A stretch of DNA of 64,000 nt, taken from the NCBI GenBank assembly GCA_900472175.1, contig UCHD01000010.1, positions 117,802 to 181,801 on the forward strand, in the 5' to 3' direction. Within the stretch, counting starts at the first letter, position 1. Each line of letters starts with the position of its first letter. This document shows, one piece after another, positions 60,792-64,000 of this stretch. The notes below the pieces were generated by a model, which saw only the letters and a list, made by a program, of their open reading frames with translations, had not been told where the DNA came from and ran no database searches. The translations under genes and the position numbers were made by a program. Source of the stretch: Hyphomicrobiales bacterium (GTDB lineage: Bacteria > Pseudomonadota > Alphaproteobacteria > Rhizobiales > Rhizobiaceae).

Positions 60792-61129
60792 CACTGCGAC
60801 AATCGCCCACCTGCGGCATAGTTGCATCGGCCAGATTCAGGCCGCAGATTCTTCATCCGTTGTCGGGGAGCTTGAGGGTGGTCGTCCTGAAATGCGACAT
60901 CCGTAAAATTTTAACAGTCGTTTTAAGCGGCCTGAAAACCCTGGCGGCTATGGTCGGTGTATCGAAGAACGAAACCTGCCGAACGGTCCTGTTGCACGAT
61001 GCCAACTGTGTCTTTGCCGGGTTTCGATCCTGATGGCCTGCACCACTTGTCAAATTCTTGCGGTCGCGTGCAGGCCCGATCTTTCGACTGATCGCTCTTG
61101 GCGATCGACTGCTTACACTGTCCCGACTT

Positions 61130-61165
61130 GCCGCAGGAATGTCCCTTCCTGCGGCTTTTTCTTTT
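61130..61165 (+). terminator. Orphan plus-strand Rho-independent terminator
   Basis: GCCGCAGGAA (61130-61139) pairs perfectly with TTCCTGCGGC (61146-61155). TTTTTCTTTT follows directly. No gene on the plus strand ends here. It may close a small RNA from the 60840-61130 region, or act from the other side as a hairpin after the amidohydrolase gene. Confidence 0.8.
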
Positions 61166-61172
61166 GGACCGG

Positions 61173-62342
61173 TTATGGCCGGGCGAGATAGGCTTCCGCC
61201 AGCTCGGTCCAGAAGGCGGCGCCGATCGGCAGCAGGTCATCGTTGAAATTGTAGCCGGGATGATGCAGCGATTTTTCAGTTCCGGTGACGCTGGAGCCGA
61301 GGAAAAAATAGGTGCCCGGCCGGTCCTTGATCATATAGGCGAAGTCTTCGCTGCCCATGAAGGCCCGTTCGAGATCGACAACCTTGTCTGCTCCGGCAAA
61401 GCGCACTGCGAGATCGCGGACGAAATCGGTTTCAGCCTTGTGGTTGATCGTGGCATCGTAGCTGCGGTTATAGTCGACCGTTGCCGTCATCCCATAGCTT
61501 GCCGCCTGATTTTCGGCGATCAGCCGGATGCGGCGTTCCAGTTCGTCGCGCACCTTCGGATCGAACGATCGGATGCCGACGACGATTTCGGCACGTTCCG
61601 GAATGATGTTGCTGGCCGAGCCGCTGTGAAATGAGCCGACGGTGATAACGGTCGGGTCCATCGGGTGGATGTTGCGCGACACGATCGATTGCAGCGCCAT
61701 GACGATCGATGCGCCGCAGACGATCGGATCGGCGGTTTCCTGCGGTTCGGCACCGTGTCCGCCAAGGCCGTGAACAGTGATTTTCGCTTCATCGACGGCA
61801 GCCATGATCGGGCCTTCCCGCAAAGCAAATTGGCCAAAGGGCAGGCCGGGTTCGTTGTGAAGCGCAAACACGGCATCGCAGGGGAATTTGTCGAACAGGC
61901 CCTCGTCGATCATGATCTTGGCGCCGCCGAAATTTTCTTCGGCTGGCTGGAAGATCAGATGCACGGTGCCGTCGAAATTCTTGCGTTCGGCAATGGCGCG
62001 GGCAGCGCCCAGCAACATGGTCGTATGGCCGTCATGACCGCAAGCGTGCATCAGGCCGGGGGTTTTAGAGGCATATTCAAGCCCGGTCTCTTCAAAGATC
62101 GGCAGCGCGTCCATGTCGGCACGAATACCGATCGAGCGATTGCTGGTACCGTTCTTCAGCGTTGCCACAAGGCCAGTCTTTGCGAGGCCCCGCGTCACGG
62201 TATAGCCAAGGCCTTCAAGGCACGTGGCGACGAAATTGGAGGTGCGGACCTCCTCGAGCCCCAGTTCGGGATGGGCATGCAGATCGTGGCGGATGGCCAC
62301 CAGTTCCGGCATCGCGTTGGTCAGGTTCACATTCAAGGTCAT
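61173..62342 (-). CDS. M20 family amidohydrolase (hippurate hydrolase / HipO-like)
   Basis: 389 residues from ATG 62342. It has IRHDLHAHPELGLEE, DMDALPI, the metal-binding MHACGHDGHTTMLLGAA, the catalytic QPAEENFGGA, and LHNEPG. The dimerisation domain (about 185-295) begins KITVHGLGGHGAEP, and FMGSEDFAYM supplies the last metal ligand. It hydrolyses N-acyl amino acids in the cytosol. It directly follows two polar amino acid permease genes (one base after the stop), suggesting that the transported compound is an N-acyl or opine-like amino acid (inference). Confidence 0.93.
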   Translation of the reverse strand: MTLNVNLTNAMPELVAIRHDLHAHPELGLEEVRTSNFVATCLEGLGYTVTRGLAKTGLVATLKNGTSNRSIGIRADMDALPIFEETGLEYASKTPGLMHACGHDGHTTMLLGAARAIAERKNFDGTVHLIFQPAEENFGGAKIMIDEGLFDKFPCDAVFALHNEPGLPFGQFALREGPIMAAVDEAKITVHGLGGHGAEPQETADPIVCGASIVMALQSIVSRNIHPMDPTVITVGSFHSGSASNIIPERAEIVVGIRSFDPKVRDELERRIRLIAENQAASYGMTATVDYNRSYDATINHKAETDFVRDLAVRFAGADKVVDLERAFMGSEDFAYMIKDRPGTYFFLGSSVTGTEKSLHHPGYNFNDDLLPIGAAFWTELAEAYLARP

Positions 62343-62343
62343 G

Positions 62344-63183
62344 TCAGGCACCACGGGTTGGTATGCGATTTTCAAGATAACGGAAGGCGAAGACAAGAAT
62401 GCCCGTCAGGCACATGTAGATCAATGCCAGCAGCAGAAGCGGTTCGTAGGTGATGTAAGTATCCTGCCGCACCTTGGAAATGACGGCATAGACGTCGATG
62501 ACGGTGATGGTCGCAACCAGCGGCGTTGCCTTCAACTGTAGCACCGTTTCACCGTTGAGTGTCGGCAGCGCCCGGTGGATGGCGCGCGGCAGCCAGATGC
62601 GGCGAAACAGGGTCCAGCGGCTCATGCCATAGGCGCGCGCCGCCTCGATCTCCCCGGCCGGAACGCCGGCAAAGGCTCCGCGCATGACTTCGCCTTCATA
62701 AGCCGCAAATGAGATCGTCAGCGCTGCAACGCCGTAGGGCCAGGATTCGCGCAGATATGGCCAGAGGAAGGATTGCCGAATGGCCGGAAACTGCGGAAAC
62801 AGCGAGCCCAGTCCATAATAGAGAAGCCAGAGCTGCAGCAAGAGCGGCGTGCCGCGAATGACGGTGCAAAACCCTTTCGCCAGTGCCTTCAGTGGCCATG
62901 GGCCGGTCACCTGCACGAGGCCGAGCGGTACGGCCAGCAGAAAGCCGAGGATCGCCGTGCTGAACAGCATCGCCAGCGTGACCATGATGCCATAGCCGAG
63001 CCGCGGCAGGTATTGCGGCAGCCAGTCCCAGCGCATGAACCAGACGATGCAGAAGACGAGCGCGGCGGCGATGGCCAGCAGCACGATGCGATGCGGCTTG
63101 AAGAAACTTTCTGCCGTCGGCAGGTCTTCCGGCGTGAACGCCATGGCATGCGTGGTCGTGTCGGGAGGCGTCGTGTCGCTCAT
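62344..63183 (-). CDS. Polar amino acid ABC transporter permease (HisM/OccM type)
   Basis: 279 residues. A 30-residue cytoplasmic start precedes a membrane domain with five helices. The EAA loop that contacts the ATPase reads GEIEAARAYGMSRWTLFRRIWLP, split over residues near 190. The subfamily is His/Gln/Arg/opine. It overlaps the second permease gene by four bases. The ATPase and binding protein are not in the window. Confidence 0.92.
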   Translation of the reverse strand: MSDTTPPDTTTHAMAFTPEDLPTAESFFKPHRIVLLAIAAALVFCIVWFMRWDWLPQYLPRLGYGIMVTLAMLFSTAILGFLLAVPLGLVQVTGPWPLKALAKGFCTVIRGTPLLLQLWLLYYGLGSLFPQFPAIRQSFLWPYLRESWPYGVAALTISFAAYEGEVMRGAFAGVPAGEIEAARAYGMSRWTLFRRIWLPRAIHRALPTLNGETVLQLKATPLVATITVIDVYAVISKVRQDTYITYEPLLLLALIYMCLTGILVFAFRYLENRIPTRGA

Positions 63184-63908
63184 GATTGCTCCACGAAGCC
63201 GCGTCGCGCCCGGCGCTCGATGATTTTGATGAAGAAATCCGAGACAAGCGTCAGCATCAGGTAGAGCGCGCCGGCGGCGCAGAAAAACAGCAGGTAGGCC
63301 TTGGTCGACCCGGCCGCCTGGCGGGTGACCAGCGTCAGCTCGGAGAAGCCGACGACGGCCAGAAGGGCCGTGTCCTTGGTGGCGATCAGCCAGAGATTGG
63401 AGAGGCCGGGAATGGCGTAAGGCAGCATGGCGGGCAGGGTTACTCGCGTCATCACCTTAGTGGGCGACATGCCGTAGGCGCGGGCCGCCTCGATCTGTCC
63501 GGGTGGTACGGCCTTGATCGCGCCGCGCAGCACCTCGGTCGTATAGGCACCCTGCACCACGCCGATGACGAAGATGCCGGCGACCAGCCCGCTGATATCG
63601 ACCTGACCGATGCCCACCAGACCAAGGACATAGTTGAGGGCGTCGGTGCCTGCGTAATAGAGAAGAAGGATCAGCACCAGTTCCGGTACGGCACGCACGA
63701 TCGTGGTGTAGCATTCCATCAGGTCGCGGGTGATGGGGCCGCCATAAAGCTTGCCGCATGCGCCGCCGATGCCGAGCAGCAGGCCAAATGCGTAGCCGCC
63801 GATGGCGATCTGGATGGAATTCAGCAGGCCGCGTAATAGCACGCCACCCCAGCCGGGCGGTTCAAGCGCCAGAAGGCTCCAGTTTATGAAGGATACAGGA
63901 TCGGCCAT
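63180..63908 (-). CDS. Polar amino acid ABC transporter permease (HisQ/OccQ type)
   Basis: 242 residues with five or six helices and the EAA loop GQIEAARAYGMSPTKVMTRV. LLNSIQIAIGGYAFGLLLG and IVRAVPELVLILLLYYAGTD match HisQ/OccQ. It pairs with the downstream permease to form the heterodimeric channel. The periplasmic binding protein gene normally precedes it and probably lies beyond the right edge, separated by the repeat at 63946-63992. Confidence 0.93.
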   Translation of the reverse strand: MADPVSFINWSLLALEPPGWGGVLLRGLLNSIQIAIGGYAFGLLLGIGGACGKLYGGPITRDLMECYTTIVRAVPELVLILLLYYAGTDALNYVLGLVGIGQVDISGLVAGIFVIGVVQGAYTTEVLRGAIKAVPPGQIEAARAYGMSPTKVMTRVTLPAMLPYAIPGLSNLWLIATKDTALLAVVGFSELTLVTRQAAGSTKAYLLFFCAAGALYLMLTLVSDFFIKIIERRARRGFVEQS

Positions 63909-63945
63909 GGGTCCTCTTTACCAGGGGCGACGCGTTTGCCGCAGC

Positions 63946-63992
63946 ACCCCCCTCTGTCACTGTGTGACATCTCCCCCACAAGGGGGGAGATC
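63946..63992. repeat. Short palindromic rhizobial intergenic repeat
   Basis: It carries the hairpins GTCAC-TGT-GTGAC and ATCTCCCC-CCACAAGG-GGGGAGAT after a C-rich start. The pattern is that of dispersed intergenic repeats in rhizobia and is different from the longer element at 15511-15652. It lies 38 bases upstream of a permease gene, probably inside the transport operon. Confidence 0.65.
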
Positions 63993-64000
63993 ATTCTTTT

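Larger units (their letters stand above)
60633..61172. other. 540-base spacer between cydA and the M20 amidohydrolase gene
   Basis: Contains the cyd control region (dyad at 60767-60791) and an unexplained plus-strand terminator at 61130-61165 with no plus-strand gene before it. A 105-codon minus-strand frame (60923-61240) is Lys/Ser/Arg-rich with poor codon character and overlaps the amidohydrolase gene; it is not accepted. Confidence 0.5.

Noticed and set aside
60923..61240. 105-codon minus-strand frame in the spacer after the amidohydrolase gene
   Set aside because: Lys/Arg/Ser-rich, overlaps the amidohydrolase 3' end, no ribosome site, and contains the terminator hairpin.
1..64000. CRISPR arrays, prophage or transposase genes
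   Set aside because: No regularly spaced repeats, no recognisable integrase, transposase or phage structural gene anywhere in the window.

Overview
The window reads as chromosomal DNA of an alphaproteobacterium of the Rhizobiaceae (Rhizobium/Agrobacterium-like). The evidence is high GC in most genes, a PodJ-type polar scaffold, a y4hA-type cation exchanger, MntR/MntH, a mobile-repeat family typical of rhizobia (palindromic GGGGAGAAG-type elements), and many families common in that group (YitT, TIGR02186, DUF6460, YdeI). No rRNA, tRNA, insertion sequence or CRISPR array was found. The species cannot be named from the sequence alone.

Layout. 1-8200 holds a truncated sterol-desaturase gene, TerB, an SNase-like protein, an S24-type repressor, a Ca2+/H+ exchanger, a DMT permease, the convergent/divergent mntR-mntH pair and a Tim44-like protein. 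8373-11541 is an accessory patch: a frameshifted YdeI gene followed by a lower-GC, translationally coupled two-gene cassette of unknown function (a probable winged-helix protein plus a PD-(D/E)XK nuclease-like protein). 12024-17458 is a leftward fatty-acid beta-oxidation operon (acyl-CoA dehydrogenase, thiolase, FadJ-type protein) with a 12-bp-arm palindrome in its promoter and a RIME-like repeat inside it. podJ (17865-21866) faces away from it. 22169-38255 is a mosaic of housekeeping and small accessory genes: TSUP exporter, ligase-associated helicase/phosphoesterase pair, adenylate cyclase, VOC/TetR pair, two YitT paralogues around an Rrf2-AhpD unit, pyrD. 38340-42539 is a convergent response regulator / transporter-fused hybrid kinase pair, followed by mscL and an aminotransferase.

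44594-57893 is a surface-polysaccharide locus. galE, rfbF, rfbG, a 3,5-epimerase-like gene and a zinc-finger C-methyltransferase can build a CDP-linked 6-deoxy, probably C-methylated, sugar. Beside them lie a DegT aminotransferase and GNAT acyltransferase (amino-sugar branch), two related atypical glycosyltransferases, a phytanoyl-dioxygenase-like protein, a second C-methyltransferase-like protein, WbqC, a cephalosporin-hydroxylase-like protein and, oddly, a chorismate mutase. The window closes with a bd-type quinol oxidase (CydA, CydB, 38-residue DUF2474 subunit), an M20 amidohydrolase and two polar amino acid ABC permeases whose partners lie beyond the right edge.

The items most likely to be new are the 9089-11508 cassette, a highly structured candidate RNA at 33316-33481 (two interleaved perfect helices plus a strong terminator), and the branched-sugar locus. 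Several small genes below 60 codons were read directly from the sequence, including a 49-residue cysteine-containing protein at 34227-34376. Functions are from motif recognition and family knowledge; no database search was run.
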